NCBI GenBank assembly: GCA_936450465.1
Contig: OW388296.1
Coordinates: 43,876,448 to 43,940,447 of the forward strand
Source: Gibbula magus
Taxonomy: Eukaryota > Mollusca > Gastropoda > Trochida > Trochidae
Direction of reading: 5' to 3'
DNA: 64,000 nucleotides
The notes under the pieces are model-generated. The model saw only the letters and a program-made list of their open reading frames with translations, did no database searches and was not told where the DNA came from. Made by a program: the position numbers and the translations under genes. Numbering within the stretch: the stretch's first letter is position 1; each line of letters starts with the position of its first letter. Below, piece by piece: positions 35,086 through 49,404 of the stretch.

Positions 35086-35183
35086 ACTGCTGCCGAAAAT
35101 CATCATTTTCATGATTGTCGACTCAGTGAAGAGACGTTATAAAGGTAAAAGTAGTGATTTCTGATCGAAAACCAGACAATGCA

Positions 35184-35472
35184 CCGTGATTGACGGGCGT
35201 CAAATAGTCATACGTAATTATGGAATTTTATTTACAACAGGCAAAAAGACAAATTTGGGTTGATAATGTTTGATAGGTCATATAACTACTGTTCATGTCA
35301 ATGGGACGTGAAGTTTCGGTTTGATGTTTCTTTCCGTGATTGACGGGCGTCAAATAGTCATACGTAATTATGGAATTTTATTTACAACAGGCAAAAAGAC
35401 AAATTTGGGTTGATAATGTTTGATAGGTCATATAACTACTGTTCATGTCAATGGGACGTGAAGTTTCGGTTT
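35184..35472. repeat. Perfect 139 bp tandem duplication (period 150 bp)
   Basis: CCGTGATTGACGGGCGTCAA through GTGAAGTTTCGGTTT occurs at 35184-35322 and 35334-35472 with no difference that I can see. An 11 bp linker (GATGTTTCTTT) separates the units. Copy A (220-355) has one unit. Confidence 0.92.
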
Positions 35473-35946
35473 CTGCACTTGTATAATGAAATTTCTAGAT
35501 TTCTATTGGAAACTAGTAACTATGATATATTTGACGATTGGCGATGAATATGCAAATTGAGTGAAATTATTTGAACTGAAGTCAGCACATGTGGTATTCT
35601 GGCACGTATTAAAGCCAAATAAAAGTTTAGGAAACACAATGGATGCATCATGTCTGGCTCATGATAATTCACTTTGATTAATGAATATTTTATATTAATG
35701 GATATTTTATTTTATTACATCATCGATAGAAATAATAACTACATTAGATTTGAACCGCATTGGGCGGTCGGAAACGATTATGAAGTGACATAGTAGACAT
35801 TCAAATATCACTCGATCTCACACAATAAATCACTACTGCATCCTCGGTTTCCCAGGGTTTTATATATGTTCCGTTACTCTTTACTATATCACCCCTGGGA
35901 CACTTTATCAGGGAAATCTGTACTCACATTAAACGCCCTTGGTCGG

Positions 35947-36045
35947 CTAGACGAAATCAGTAACCAATGAACATGCTCGATAGGATTCACTGAGTTTTTC
36001 ATTTCCAAATCTTTCGCACACTATCTTGAAGCATGAGTCGGCCAT
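35947..36045 (-). CDS. Short ORF, possible first-exon remnant (copy B)
   Basis: Counterpart of 880-978: the same ATG context (ACATGGCC), the same 32 codons and the same stop, with residues such as GNEKLSESYRAC in place of GIENISEFYRAC. A ~22 bp insertion upstream joins it to a longer open frame extending to 36249. The CCAAT boxes upstream are both mutated here. Low probability of being a real exon. Confidence 0.2.
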   Translation of the reverse strand: MADSCFKIVCERFGNEKLSESYRACSLVTDFV

Positions 36046-38170
36046 GTTTAATGAATTACCGAAGGGGGGTGTTAAATTAATTTGCATTAGCTCGCAGGTC
36101 CAAGCTGCGTAGCAGTTTGATTGCTCACTCCCTTCAACCTGTTTGTACTTCTTAACCAAATTCCCAAACCTGGCAATGTGACATCTTTCTTTATAGACTC
36201 TGTAGCTAATGTGGACTATAAACAGAAGATGTTTTCTCATATAAAACATTAAACATAATAAACTAAAGAGTCAATTCATGTTATTTGGTCATTGTTTTAA
36301 CAAGAAAAAATATGAATTATCTCAATTAGATTTCTATGTGAAATCGTTTAGTTTAGTTTTCATGGAAGAATGTATACTAGTATTTTTAATGTTATGCATC
36401 AATGCTAAATCAATATTACAATGAATATAATAGAATACAAATAGCTTACATGTATGTTTCCCCCTAGATTTTCTTATTTATGTACTTTCTGTTTTCATAA
36501 CGTTTAAGTTCCACCACGTTTTGTAAAAAATCACTGATATTTTCACATTTGAAAGCCATAATCTAAATTTCACCACATTATATATTGTTTTTCATATTTG
36601 AAAGCCATAAGTGCTTATCTAAATTCACCTCAATTTATCTTGTTTCCACTTCACATCGTTTTTTAAAAAAAATCAGTAGCAGTAGATTTGTCTTAACACA
36701 AAGCACCTAAGCATCATAAAAAGAAAAAATATCAGGTGCAATTCTTGGCCAATATTAGGTTTTGATACAATGTGCATATAAATGTGTCAAAATAAATAAG
36801 TTGTGTATCCTGGAGTCAATGAGAGTGCACCTCATTTCAAAAACTCCTGAAATAGAAACAAGTGGTCGTAAAGTGGAAATGAGGAAATGAGTTGCTGGCA
36901 AAATGTAATTGCATAACTTTCATGGAGCAAAAATATATCATACGTGTGTACAGTGATAGGTGATAAAGTCAAAATACTCTTAAGGTTTTGGAATGTTATT
37001 CTATGTAACAATTCATCCATGATTATTTTATTGATTTCATGAGTAAAGTTGCAAAACTTGTTAAAAGTTTTATCTTAACAGAAATAATAAAACAATCTTC
37101 TTTTGCCAGTGTTTGGGTATTTAAGAAGTAATATCTTTGAACTGACATTCGCAGTTCACATGGAATGGTATATCTCTGTAATCTGGATTATCCTCAAAAC
37201 AGAAATACCAATAATTGCCATGTTTATGGCATTGCATGATATCCGTTGTAAGGGGACCACTGGCTCTTGCGTACGCATTCTTTGGCCACTGAGATTATGC
37301 ATTTCGAATATTTTACTCTGTGGCCTCTAATACGAGACACAGGAGTCACGATTTAAAACATATATTTGCATCCTCTTTTTCTTGTGTGAACATTCATAGA
37401 AAGCTGACATTTTGTCTAAAGACATCTTAGCAAACAAGATTTAGAAATTGTAGATTTGGTGACTCGGCAGCCCTTAATAGAGGGGAAAGCTTTTAATATC
37501 CTTCTCCTGAACGAAAAGCCCTAGAAAGCAGAAATGTTTTTTACAGACTCCTGAGTCCATTTTTTCTCGCAAAAAGCAGACTTTATGTTTGACTCCTCTG
37601 TGACTCTGTGTTTTCATCTGAAAAACTAAGACAATATAAAGCTGAAATTACTGTTAGCTTGGCAGATTATGATTTTATATTGCAGATTTTATTTAGTGTC
37701 ATTAACAAAGAGCTTCTTAAAGCCTTAGCAAGGTAAAAGTATATGTTTATAAAAAACATTTTCGACCTGATATTATGCATTAATTATAGCCTCGTGAGCT
37801 ACAGAGCCAATGGCTCTATTCTGTGTTTATTGTGGCATCTACAACTAAATTATTTTCGTTTGCAAAGGTTAATGAGCTATTTTTTATCTGTATATTTAGA
37901 AGAAAAGTTAGAAATACTAATATCTCATTATCGAACAATTGAAGGTGATTTGTTCTAAATCGTTGATAGGTGTAGGTTCGAATACCGCATTGGAAGTGCC
38001 CGAAAATTTCAAAGAATTTCAAGTATTCCACAGAAAATGTGATCCCAAATATGACAGTCATCCATGTATACACTATCTAAATGACATGTATGACATGATA
38101 TAGTAAATATAAATTAAAATGAGTAATTGCAAGTTTTGTTATTTCTGTTCCTGACATTATTGTTAAAAAA

Positions 38171-38480
38171 GTACATGAATGTTATAGCATAGATGTTGAA
38201 CGTCTGCAGGCAGTAAATAAATAATAGTTGATTTTATTGTGCTATCTGATTTAAGCATCGTTGGATTGAATATGAGCACATTTTGTAAATGTCTTAATTG
38301 ATGTTTTTGACATTATAATACAAACAATGAATCAAACTTTCAACAAGTACATGAAAGTTATAGCGTAGATGTGGAACTTCTGCAGGCAGTAAATAAACCA
38401 TAATTGATTTTTAGTGTGTTATTTGATTAAAGTCTAGTTGGATTGAACATGAACACATTTTGTAACTGTCTTAATTGATG
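38171..38480. repeat. 176 bp tandem repeat, two units
   Basis: GTACATGAA...CTGCAGGCAGTAAATAAA...GTTGGATTGAA units start at 38171 and 38347. The units differ by several substitutions, so the doubling is not recent; copy A keeps about one unit. Confidence 0.8.
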
Positions 38481-39469
38481 TTCGAGTTTTTTAATACACA
38501 CAATGAATCATAATGTCGATTAACAGAAACTAGGCACATGTACGATTTATGATGAGCATCGTAGGAGTGTCTAACATTAGTAACATTGACAATTACATAC
38601 ATGTATATTACATCAATACCATGCCAGAATATTAGAAGAATCACAGTAAAGTTTGAACTATTTGAACCATTGCAGTGAGTGTCCCAAATATAGCACTCTT
38701 ACATTTGTTGACTATTAAACAGTCATGTATTATTCAGCAATTGCATAAACAAATAATTATATATTTGTTTATGTAATTGTAGTTATTGTTTATATTATAT
38801 GGTTTCGTCACATGGAACATAAATGACTACACGTTCCTCAAATATGAAAGTTCATTATTGTTAATCTCGTATATATACGGAAATAATAGATGTTTACTTA
38901 CGAGCATTAATCACTTTCTATTCTTTTTTTCATTTCTTAATGCTTAAACTTTGGGACACATTTCCCAAGTCACAAAACGAACACAAAATATAATCAACTT
39001 AAGAATCACAATCATATAAGACATATCTTCACTATTATTCAAAGCAACCCCTATCAACTCATGGCATAGTTAACAGCATTGCCATTTCGTTTAATAGACT
39101 TATGTCTGATTGTTAAAGAATTTGAAAGGTACAAATTTGGATAACAGATGAAAGAATGTTTTTAGTTAATTGAAGTCTCCTTTTTTTCAAAAGGCTTCAA
39201 AAAGATTACAAAAACCATTACCATCACAGTTTGTTTCTCTTCATTTGTTTAAAACTCTGAAAAGCTGCTATGAGCTTCCCTCTCTAACACTAACTGGTGT
39301 TTATAAATAATAATTCTGCTTTTCTGTGTTAATTCGTTGCTACTTGTCTTCACAATAACATGAATATACATCTAACACTGTCATATAACATCCAAACAAT
39401 TTCTGACAAATTCTTTAGTTTCTATCTATTCCATGAACTAAGTCTATCATATCCCTCTATGGTATTCAG

Positions 39470-39665
39470 CTGATGACTTGAACATATGTTGCCACAATCC
39501 CATATCAAGATAGCATCAAGGTTAATGTAGTTTGACATAATTACTCGCCTGTCGTGATGATCAATTGACTCTGATGGTGCTCGACAGCTCGTTGACTTGA
39601 TAATATACTCCCAAGGTAGTGTTGCCTCCCAAGTTAGATGACAGTGTATTGATTGGGTACTGATC
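39470..39665 (-). pseudogene. Exon-like module SESIDxHDRR, copy in L1'
   Basis: Same frame as 5178-5375. Here the open frame is longer (39422-39733), because a one-base difference joins CSSHQL to the downstream NTIEGYDRLSSWNR stretch. SESIDHHDRRVIMSNYINL is intact. Confidence 0.35.
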
Positions 39666-39760
39666 ATTTTGGAGTTCTGCAATGGAAAGCAGAGTCTGAG
39701 GTTTCTTGACTTAATCATAAATATATCTTCCACTTATCTTACAGTTTTTCGGCTTTCATA

Positions 39761-40860
39761 TTAATGTCATGATATTGTATGACCATGCAACATACACTAT
39801 GTGTTCTGGTTTTGTTGTGCAGGTATCTTATCTTATGTATGTATATCCTCATCTTCTGATTGATGTGACGTCATAATGGTTAAACTAGGACGTCATAATA
39901 TTGGTGTCACGGTCGAAATGGAGTGTGTCTCAGTTCGAATGAATTCATGTAGTTAAGATCAGCGAGAAATAAATAAAATACTACACTTGGTCCCTTTTAG
40001 TAACATATTAATGACATTTGTGAACCGTACCGCTATCTAAATGGGTTTCACCAAACCACTCTCTAGTTTGATAAATATGTGATGTTTAGTATTCTCTTTA
40101 TCTATAATCACTTAATCTTCTGTGTTCAAAACTAAAAGAAATTCCTGACAATTGTTGCAGTAATATTCATGCCACGGTACACGACGGCATTATTTTCCAT
40201 GGCGGCTAAAATCAAAATAACATTATTTCTTATTGACCTCCTATAACAGTCTTTATAAGCAATATGTTGTATGTGACATACAATATGTGACACTGATCCC
40301 TGATTTGCCCTTGAATTGACATATGCATAGTGCACGCATTGAACATTCGAATTGAGTTACCTTTGAAAATACATTTATACATTCTATCTCTCCAGGGGAA
40401 CTCATCGAGATATTATGAATGTAAAACATTGTCACCAAAAGATGTTTATTCCATGTTCAAGAGAGAATTTTTTAAAAACCCGCAATCGCTGCAGTGTCGT
40501 CTTCATGGCATCTTGCAATATTGACCATAGACTTACATTCATGAATTTGAAAACATGGCACATGTAATTCGTGATCCCAAGACACAACACTTCATGCAAA
40601 TCGTGTTCACGAGCTCGTGTAAGTTTCATCTCAAAACAGGAGGTTAGTAAGTAAGTTACAACGTACGTGGAAAACATGATACGAAAGTCCTGCATTGAGA
40701 CAAAGTGAATCTGACATTTCACTTTTTAGATGACATGCCAAACATTCTATTATTAGAAGGACTGTATAATATTCTCTTTTAAGATAAACCATCCATATAA
40801 TTGTTATACCTTCTCAATATATATAAAATTCAAACTTTCATGTACTCAAATTATTTTAAG
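39761..40860. other. Spacer' between L1' and R1'
   Basis: Counterpart of 5461-6480. It keeps the paired CRE-like sites (39866-39873, 39889-39895). Several small indels break the frames seen in the first copy, so no gene is called. Confidence 0.7.
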
Positions 40861-43440
40861 GATTGGAAAAAGTGAATTTATTTTATGTATATGTAGGCGT
40901 TGGATAAAACTTATCTTGCAAAATAAATCTTGATTTAAACCTTTTAGTCTAGTCCTTTAGTGTATTTCTTTGAGACGGAAACCACACAGTGACCATATAT
41001 TAAACAGATTACCATTCAATGTGTTATTTCTGTGTGATCCTTACAAACAGAAAGCCATACCTTCAGTGAAGATGATACCACAGTCAAAGCTTATGCGATT
41101 AACCTTCAACGTATGATGGTTTTCCATTGTTTTCTATTTGTCAAATGAAAAGCTCTCCATTGTGCAACAGATAAACTTAAAGGATTAACCTTCAATGAAA
41201 CCTCAATGTTTCGAAATAAAACCAATGTTGGTGTTCTTGTTTATTTATTTTGTTAATCTATTGATTAACATTTAAAATGAAGTTTCTTTGAAAGAAGCAC
41301 CACAGAAAATGTTTTCAAAACTGTGTGTTATCAATCCCTTTCTTAGTTATTAAATATTGGAAAGACAATGACATTTTATGGATGATCAACTTCTTTATGT
41401 AACATTAGTGACGTCTTGGTATATACCTTATACAGTTATCAAGCCTATCTTCTCTCTATTACAAAAAACATCTAGAAAGCCTATCAAACAGTTATTTAAT
41501 ATTGCACAAATAATAATAATATTCCAATTGCAATAATATCATAATGTATGTTTATGGGATTTAGTCTCAAATGTCTTTACCGATCTTGTGTCTTGAATGT
41601 AAAATGGCTCAACCAATCTTCCATCATTAGCTAATTTAAGACATGGCTGCATTTTGTAACTTCCCTGTACAAGTGTAGCAGCGTCTACTGTGACATTCAG
41701 GTAACATGGCTTCTTCTCCAGCTCAGTAAAATGCAACAAGGCTACTTAGTCAGTGCTGGAAACTGGCGCGATTGATTATTTGCGAGAGAAGTTGTGCCTA
41801 GACATACTTTCATATAAGACAATTGATGGTTGCCTAAACAACTCCTTAAAATTAAGTATTGTAATCCACATTTACTTTATCAACCACATGTTTCTTGTTT
41901 AATGTGACTTACATTACTTTATTTGACAAAGGCTTGGAGACAGCGGTCACGCCACTCTCCTTCCATGGCCTTATTTACTCTTTTACATAATGCAACGCTT
42001 GTATGCAACAGACAAGCTTAAGAAGATAACCTTCCATGTTACAAGATAGAAAAAATAAATAGAATCTAAAATGTTATATGTCTCTGGTTGCTTCTTGTTG
42101 ATTTCTTATTACAAGATTATATTTTATTACACATGAAACTATGTATTCACCCTGTGCGTCACTCGTAAATGAACTTATATGTTGAAATAAAACAAAACAC
42201 ACTCAAATTGATCAATAACAAAAAGTTTAAATAGTTTCCCTCAAGTTACAAACTAAATATTAATCAAATGTTAATGACATTAATTAAGTTGTTTTTTGTC
42301 CGGGAAATAATTATTCAAAAACTGTTAACATTTGAGTGGTACATTTAAAATTGAATGTAGATGGTCTATGTTGAAACTAATATGCAATTTTTAGAGGATA
42401 TCATTTACATTTGATATACAATTTTCAAATTTCTTTCAACGAACTTAGAAACGTCTTCAATTGTTATGCACTTTTCGGGCATGTCCTTAAGTAGTTGCAT
42501 TTGGAAGGCATCTGTACTTTTTAGCTGTCGACTGTGAAAATCTAATTTGGAAAGAAGAAAAAAGAGCAATTATCCTTTATTGCCGACAACTCTATTTAGG
42601 ATTACTTGATAAGGGTCTTCTCGGCAAGTTAGTGTGGAGTTAGGACATGTAATTAGAATCGTATAGTGGAGATGTTCACTTTCTTACGTGAATCGATATT
42701 TCAATTGACGATGTGTAGACAAGACATTTCATTCAATGTATTTCACTCACACACACACACATAAATGTCTTTCAAACCATTTATTTTCATACGTGCATAG
42801 TCGTTGTAATGATATATTTATAATTTAATTGCTTTATGTTTAAGGTTAATATTGTCAGTAACTTTTACTTTGTGATCATAATGTTGCTGCGATCTCTTCT
42901 CGTTAGGCAATACAATATACATATATATATACAAGTATATAAAATAAATGTAACGATGGAGGATAATTCTCTGTATTGTAATTGCTATTTCAAGTTATTA
43001 ATTGTGATTGATTTTGATTTTGAGAATTAAATGAATTAAATATATATTAAAGACAAAATTAACTTTCAATACATAGAATTGTTTTGTTTTATTTTATTGT
43101 GTTCATAGAAGTGTCCTGAATCGTATAACGTGTTCAAGTTGCAATAGTATTTGTTGAGAAATTGGCACCCATTAATGCACCGAGTGTTACAATAATTCGG
43201 CCAGTGAAAATGTTTCCATTCATTTTTCAACATTTGATTTGTAATGAAATATTTCAGTATTGATTTAAAATAATGTCTATCGTAAAATCACACTGAATTA
43301 ACAATCAAAATGTCAGAATTGCAAATGTTCCTATCAGGACACTGCTTGAACATTGACACACACAAAAGAAGAGAAATAAAAACAATAGATGACAATTAAG
43401 GGTTCGAAGAAACATAGGTATCCTACCTTCTTAATGGCGT
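40861..43440. repeat. R block, copy R1'
   Basis: Counterpart of 6481-9050, with the 66-codon frame at 41539-41739 still open and a (CA)n run near 42748-42766. No other coding content. Confidence 0.8.
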
Positions 43441-43671
43441 GTCCATTTAAATCAATTTGATTGACTATTGATGACGGACATTATTCAAGAAACAAAAGTG
43501 TGATATTTCTTTGTTTTGTCATCATCGACAAGAATACTAAATAAGCTGTTGAATAATGAATAGATTTGAACAGATTTCAATGACAATTTAGAATCGTAAT
43601 AAAATGAAAATATGAAGAGTGAGTCAATGCATCTTATTTGTTGATCATTTTGGCAAAAAATATCGGGATAG

Positions 43672-43968
43672 CGTGTTCGGCTTCGGATCAAGGTGTCCGG
43701 GGTTCGAATCCCACCAGGGGCACGTCAACTTTGTCTGTAGTACAGAACTGTTCTACAGGCAGTAAGGTTTGGGTGCAATGCTACACTGAATTTCAGCGAA
43801 ATACCCATGGTTCGCTAGTTCCAGCCGATGCTCGCAGGTTTCACCGGAATGCATAGCCACATGGCGTTGCGGCTTTCCTGCCATAATACTAGCAGCCGCG
43901 ATATAAGTGAAATACTCTTGAAAGCGACGTTAAACCCCAACTCACCTCACCTCACCTAACCTCATCTA
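43672..43968 (+). mobile_element. tRNA-derived SINE with box A deleted
   Basis: Counterpart of 9254-9573. Box B (GGTTCGAATCC, 43710-43720) is intact. The box A region has lost 12 bp between two AGCG repeats, leaving GGGATAGCGTGTTCGG. This copy should not be transcribable by pol III from its own promoter. Confidence 0.85.
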
Positions 43969-44949
43969 ATTTTTTTTTAAAGTATCTACATGACATCGTC
44001 GTGTTTATTTGGATGAAAGAGTGAAAACAAGTATTTGGAATGTTATGCATCAATGCTAATTCAAAATAACAATACAAATAATAGCTTACATGTATGTTTT
44101 CCCTAGATTGTCTTAAAGTTCAAGTTCCAGCACGTTTTGTAAAAGATCACTGATATTTTCACATTTGAAAGCCATAATCTAAATTTCACCTCAATATATT
44201 TTGTTTTAGCTTTACATTTAAAAAAATAAGTAGCAGTAGAGCGGTCTTAATATCATAGAAGAATAATATCAGGTGCAATTCTTGGCCAATGTATTGACAC
44301 AATGTGCAGATAAATGTGTCAAAATAAATAAGTTGTGTATCCTGGAGTCATTGGGAGTCATTTCTGAAATAGAAACTAGTGGTCGTAAAGTGTTATGAGA
44401 CGTGTTCGATTGAAATGAGTTGCTGGCAAAATGTAATTGGATAACTTTCATGGAGCAAAAATATATCAACGTGTGTGCAGTGACAGGTAATAAAGACAAA
44501 ATAATCTTAAGGTTTGGAATGTATATGTATGCAACAATTCATCCATGGTTGTTATATTGATCTCAAGAGTAAAGTTACAAAACTTGTTAAAAGTGTTAAC
44601 ATAACAGAAATGATAAAACAAATTGTGTTGAATGTAATCTTCTTTTGCCAGTGTTTGGATATTCAAGAAATTATATCTTTGAACTGACATTCGCAGTTCA
44701 CATTGAATGGTATATCTCTGTAATCTGGATTATCCTTCAATAAAAAATATCAATAATTGCAATGTTTATGACATTGTATGGTATCCATTGTAAGGGGACC
44801 ACTGGCTCTTGCGTACACATTCTTTGGCCACTGAGATTATGCATTTCTAATGTTTTACTCTGTGGCCTCTTATACGAGTCACAGGAGTCACGATTTAAAA
44901 CATATATTTGCATCCTCTTCTCTAGTGTGAAATGTCATACAAAGCGGAA

Positions 44950-44980
44950 GACTAAAGACTAAGACTAAAGACTAAAGACT
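44950..44980. repeat. ACTAAAG heptamer expansion
   Basis: GACTAAAGACTAAGACTAAA continues to ACTCC; the equivalent A site (10558-10566) has a single GGACTCC. Confidence 0.85.
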
Positions 44981-46580
44981 CCTTAGCAAACAAGATTTAG
45001 AATTTGTAGATTTGGGTCACTCGGCAGTCCCTAATACAGGGTAAACCTTTTTATATCCTTCCCTTGAACGAAAAGCCCTAACAAGTTGAAATGTTTTGTA
45101 CAGACTCCTGAGTCCATTGTTTTTTTCAAAAAGTAGACTTGCTTACTTTATTTGTGACTCCTCTATGACCCTATTGAAGGTGCTATGTCCTATGACCCAT
45201 GTGTGTTTTTCAGAAAACAGAAAGCTGAAATTACTTTTTGCTTGGCAGATTGCGATTTTATATTGTAGATTTTTTTTATTACTGTGTTGTCACCACAAGG
45301 ACCTCCTTAGAGCCATAGAAAGCTAAAACTATATGTTTATACAAACCAGCCATGGGTCATAAATTATAGAGTTTTTAAACCTCTGACTAATAATCAAAAT
45401 GTTTGACCTGATATTATGCATTAGTTATAGCATGTTGAGCTACTGAACCAATGGCTCTATTCTGTGCTTAGTGTGGTGTAATTACAAATATATTGTTTTC
45501 CTTTACCGAAAGTTGAAGGGCAGTTATTTGTCTGGATAATTCAAAGATGTAAAGATGGAAATGATAATATTTCAGTATCGAAAAAATAAGGTGCTGTTTT
45601 CTAAATCGTTGATAGGTTAGGGTTCGAATCCCGCATTGGAACTGTCGCAAAAAATTCAAAGAATTTGAATTATTGCACAGAAAATGTGTTCCCAAATATG
45701 ACAGTCATCCAAATATAAAATATCTAAATGACATGTATTTCAAGATTATATAGTAAATAAATAATAAATAGATTAGTAATTGCAATTGCTTTCAAAGTTT
45801 TGTTATTTCCCTTCCTGTGATTATTGTTAAACAAGTACTCATGAACATTACTCTGCAATTATCCCACTTTTGGATAATGGTTCCATTATATTGAAGACAA
45901 ACGGCTACACGTTCCTCACATATGAAAGGTCTGTCTTTATTTATAATCAAGTTTATGAAACTAATAGTGTAGATGTTTACTTACTAACGTCAATCACACT
46001 TTCTATTCTAAATGCTTCAACTTTGGGAACAATTTTACCGAGCCACACAATGAACACAACAAGTTTGCAACTTGAGAATTCAATCATAAAAGACATGTCC
46101 TTACTATTACTCACAACACTTTTTAAGGAGACATGAAACGAATGGTTTTATTAATTCATGTCACGGTTAACATCATTTTCGTATCTAGTTATAAACTTAT
46201 GTCTGCTTGTTACAGAGTTTGAATGATAACACATGGATAACAGTTGAAACTATGATTTAGTTAATTGAAGTTTTATTCTACACTATTGTTCCAATAGCTT
46301 TACAAAAGCATAATCACCATCACCATAACAGTTTGTTTTTCTTTTAATATTTTAAAACTCTGATCGGATGTTCTGAGCTACCCTTCCAAACACTTACTGA
46401 TGTTTATCGATTCTAATCCTGCTTGCGCATGCTTATCGATTCTAATCCTGCTTGTCTTCTTAACAGCACGAAAACATATCTTATATTGTGAAAATGCACC
46501 ACAGTCATTTCTAACAATTTCATTACATGTAGTTTCTATCTATTCCATGAACTAAGTCTAACATATCTCTCTAACGAGTT

Positions 46581-46776
46581 CCGCTGATGACATGAACATA
46601 TGTTGCCACAATCCCATATCAAGATAGCATCAAGGTTAATGTAGTTTGACATAATTACTCGCCTGTCGTGATGATCAATTGACTCTGATGATGCTCGACA
46701 GCTCGTTGACTTGATAATATACTCCCAAGCTAGTCTTGCCTCCCGAGTTAGATGACACTGTATTGATTGGGTCCTG
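46581..46776 (-). pseudogene. Exon-like module SESIDxHDRR, copy in L2'
   Basis: Same frame as the copy at 12148-12345, with SSESIDHHDRRVIMSNYINL retained. Confidence 0.33.
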
Positions 46777-47139
46777 ACTATTCTGGTGTTCTGCAGTGGA
46801 ATGTAGAGAGTCTGTGAGCACTATAGCTTTCCTGATAAGTATGTCTTCGAATTATCTTATTGTTTGATTAAATGAACTAAAATAATGAGATGTCAATTTT
46901 AAAAAAAGCGTTTGATACTCAAATTTTCTAACAAAGATATATGATATATGACACTTACAATTGGTCGCAAATTAAAGTCAAAAAGTTATTTTGTGTAGTT
47001 TTTTTTCTAAAACTTCACAGAGACTTGCTTTTACAAGTACAATATAAATAAAGACACGAGACATTGCTACACCATCTGAAAAAGAGAAATTGGTTAGAAG
47101 TGTAATCCTCACACAAAAGGTTATAGTTTGGCTTTCAGT

Positions 47140-47440
47140 AACACGTTTTTTCGCTGAAATAAGTCAAAGACATGTTTTTGAAAAATAAAGTCACAAATAG
47201 TAAAGCACCATTACCCTTAGGAAAATCAAGTTAACAAATTAGTGTACATGGTTCCGTAAGGTCATGGGAATCATTTCTGTCATTCGAAAAAATAAAATGT
47301 GTTTACAATAAAATGGCCGCCATGCACTTTTCGCTTTATACGCAAAGCCATTATTACCACTATGGATAGTCGGTTTGTGTAATAAGATGTTTTACCCTCT
47401 TAGGTAAACGTAAATTGGAGATTTGAAAAATAAACTTTGC
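47140..47440. mobile_element. AGTAGCAC-family MITE, degraded
   Basis: Counterpart of 12705-13005: the interior matches the family, the ends are lost, and an (AT)n tract lies on the right. Confidence 0.55.
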
Positions 47441-49328
47441 ATATATATATAATAAAAAGAAACCTCATTGAGTTTTAAAAATGGTTCACTCACAGTTTTT
47501 CTGAGCTTAGACGTTATTGTCATTATCATTCAAGGTGAATGTAAGAGTATGTTTCCTAACCCAGTTTCATGTAAAAGACTAAAACTGCCAGGCAAAAGAA
47601 GTACTCACTTCAGTTTGTTTCGATTAATTCAATATTTTAATGATATCAGACGCATTTCACTATGGCACGATACAATCATACCCATCTTAAGAAATTTTCA
47701 TATTCATTTTTGTTTTATCATATGAAAACATGTAGAATTATACTTTGACTGCTGACTAAACGCCGTCCTTTTCAGCTTTAGATTATAACATCGAACACTT
47801 TAGATATTTGCAATTGAAAATACATATGATACAAAAAAAATACCTGACGTGTGACTTGCTCTACTGGAAAATAATACATGCACACACATCGGATGTCTCG
47901 GATGTCTTTGAATATAAGCAATCAGGCAATATGACTTTTGTATTGAATATTGTATCATTCAAATTTTCCACTACCGCCAATACTCTGTTTCTCAACGAAC
48001 AGTGCCTTTTAAGTATAAAGGTAAAAATAACAGATAATCCAGATGTCAGCTGCACTAAAAAGCCAAAGGTCGCCCTTGTATTACAGAACTCAATTTGGTT
48101 GCATTGGTCCTTTAATTCGACGCCTCCATTGTTCTCCCTATTTATTCTTCCTTCCAATGAAAGCTAAAGTACATTAGTAAATGCCAATGTCCTCGCTGAT
48201 GAAGGAAATAATGGGTCACGAAATAACAGTTATCAATAACATAATAACGAGGTTGAGGGTACTGTTTAACGTTAGCCGTAACCTATTTGTATCTTAGCTT
48301 TTTAGCCTAAGATAATTTGACACTCTCGGCCTTTAGCGTAAGAGTTTATTGTTTATTGATCTGCCACAAACATTTCAAAAAGGAGGGTGTAACATTTACC
48401 TACATACAGTAAGGAAGGTAGTAGTACGTCCTTCATAAGATAAATAATAACCTCTCTTTTTATTTTCAAACAAGCAATATCACAGAAACATGGCACAGTG
48501 TACTTTTTAATACGTTTCAGTGTTTGTTGAACCCACAACTATTTTCAAAACTCCTCGTAAACTTGATATTATGATGTTAAGGTCGTACTGACAATCTTAT
48601 TATTAAGATCCCTGTGCTATCACCAAATTACCAATGTCTAATCTCCAACACGTAAGGGGCCATTAGGGGTCTCAGGTTTCTAGGGCTTTTGGATGTGGTG
48701 AAGAAGATGAAATTGGGTTTTAAGGTTTGACATCTGTCGTCCTCATTAAGATTCACGGGGATTCAATATCTACAGTGTATACTCCCCATCGGCCAAGGAG
48801 ATTCTACATAACCTTTCGGCTCCATAGAGAGGATGATAAAGCGAAAAGTTTACGGATAGAAGGATGGATGATGGACGCCGTGCCATCGGGCCTTTCTGGC
48901 TTGATGAGCTAAACATTTACAGTTTCAGTTTGACTTAGAGATTAATGGCCGAGTCTTCTGAAATAGAACATTGTAAAAATTAGCGTATTGGCTGCTGTTG
49001 CAATTTGCAAAAATACATTATGTAGATTTGAGTAAATATAACGTATAGTAGCAGAACAAGATACTGTGATCATCTAACATTAGTATATATATAGATATAA
49101 ATATATAATAATGTTTAAATATATAAATGTATATATATTCATATCATAAATGTTCTATTAATCAAACGCATTTTGGTTACAACTGTTCTTCGCAAATAAA
49201 AGCATACACCTATAGAACGTTTCCTTAATTAATGAACAAGAATGGAGTAAGAAATCTTCCTTCTTACTAAATAGTGTTGCACAAACCATAAAGCATTAAC
49301 AGTTCTACTCTCTCTATAGATTTAAGAG

Positions 49329-49404
49329 TTTACAATTTCATAATACATTTACAAGTAGGCATTACGTAAAACACTGCTTACTTACGTATGACATGGTTGT
49401 AAAT
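49329..49404. mobile_element. 76 bp miniature TIR element, copy B only
   Basis: The ends are TTTACAATTTCAT and, reverse-complemented, TTTACAACCATGTCAT. Copy A (about 15285) reads AAGAGTTGTATTATTC without the insertion. The centre has two TACGTA-like palindromes. Confidence 0.55.

Larger units (their letters stand above)
35086..39760. repeat. L block, copy L1'
   Basis: Counterpart of 121-5460 without the 3034-4012 island. It has its own perfect 139 bp tandem duplication (35184-35472) and a 176 bp tandem pair (38171-38480). It carries the exon-like module at 39470-39665 and the MADSCFKIVCERFG frame at 35947-36045. Otherwise non-coding. Confidence 0.8.
43441..46830. repeat. L block, copy L2'
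   Basis: Counterpart of 9051-12420. It contains the SINE at 43672-43968, a local ACTAAAG expansion at 44950-44980, the 29 bp tandem at 46400-46454 and the exon-like module at 46581-46776. Confidence 0.78.
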
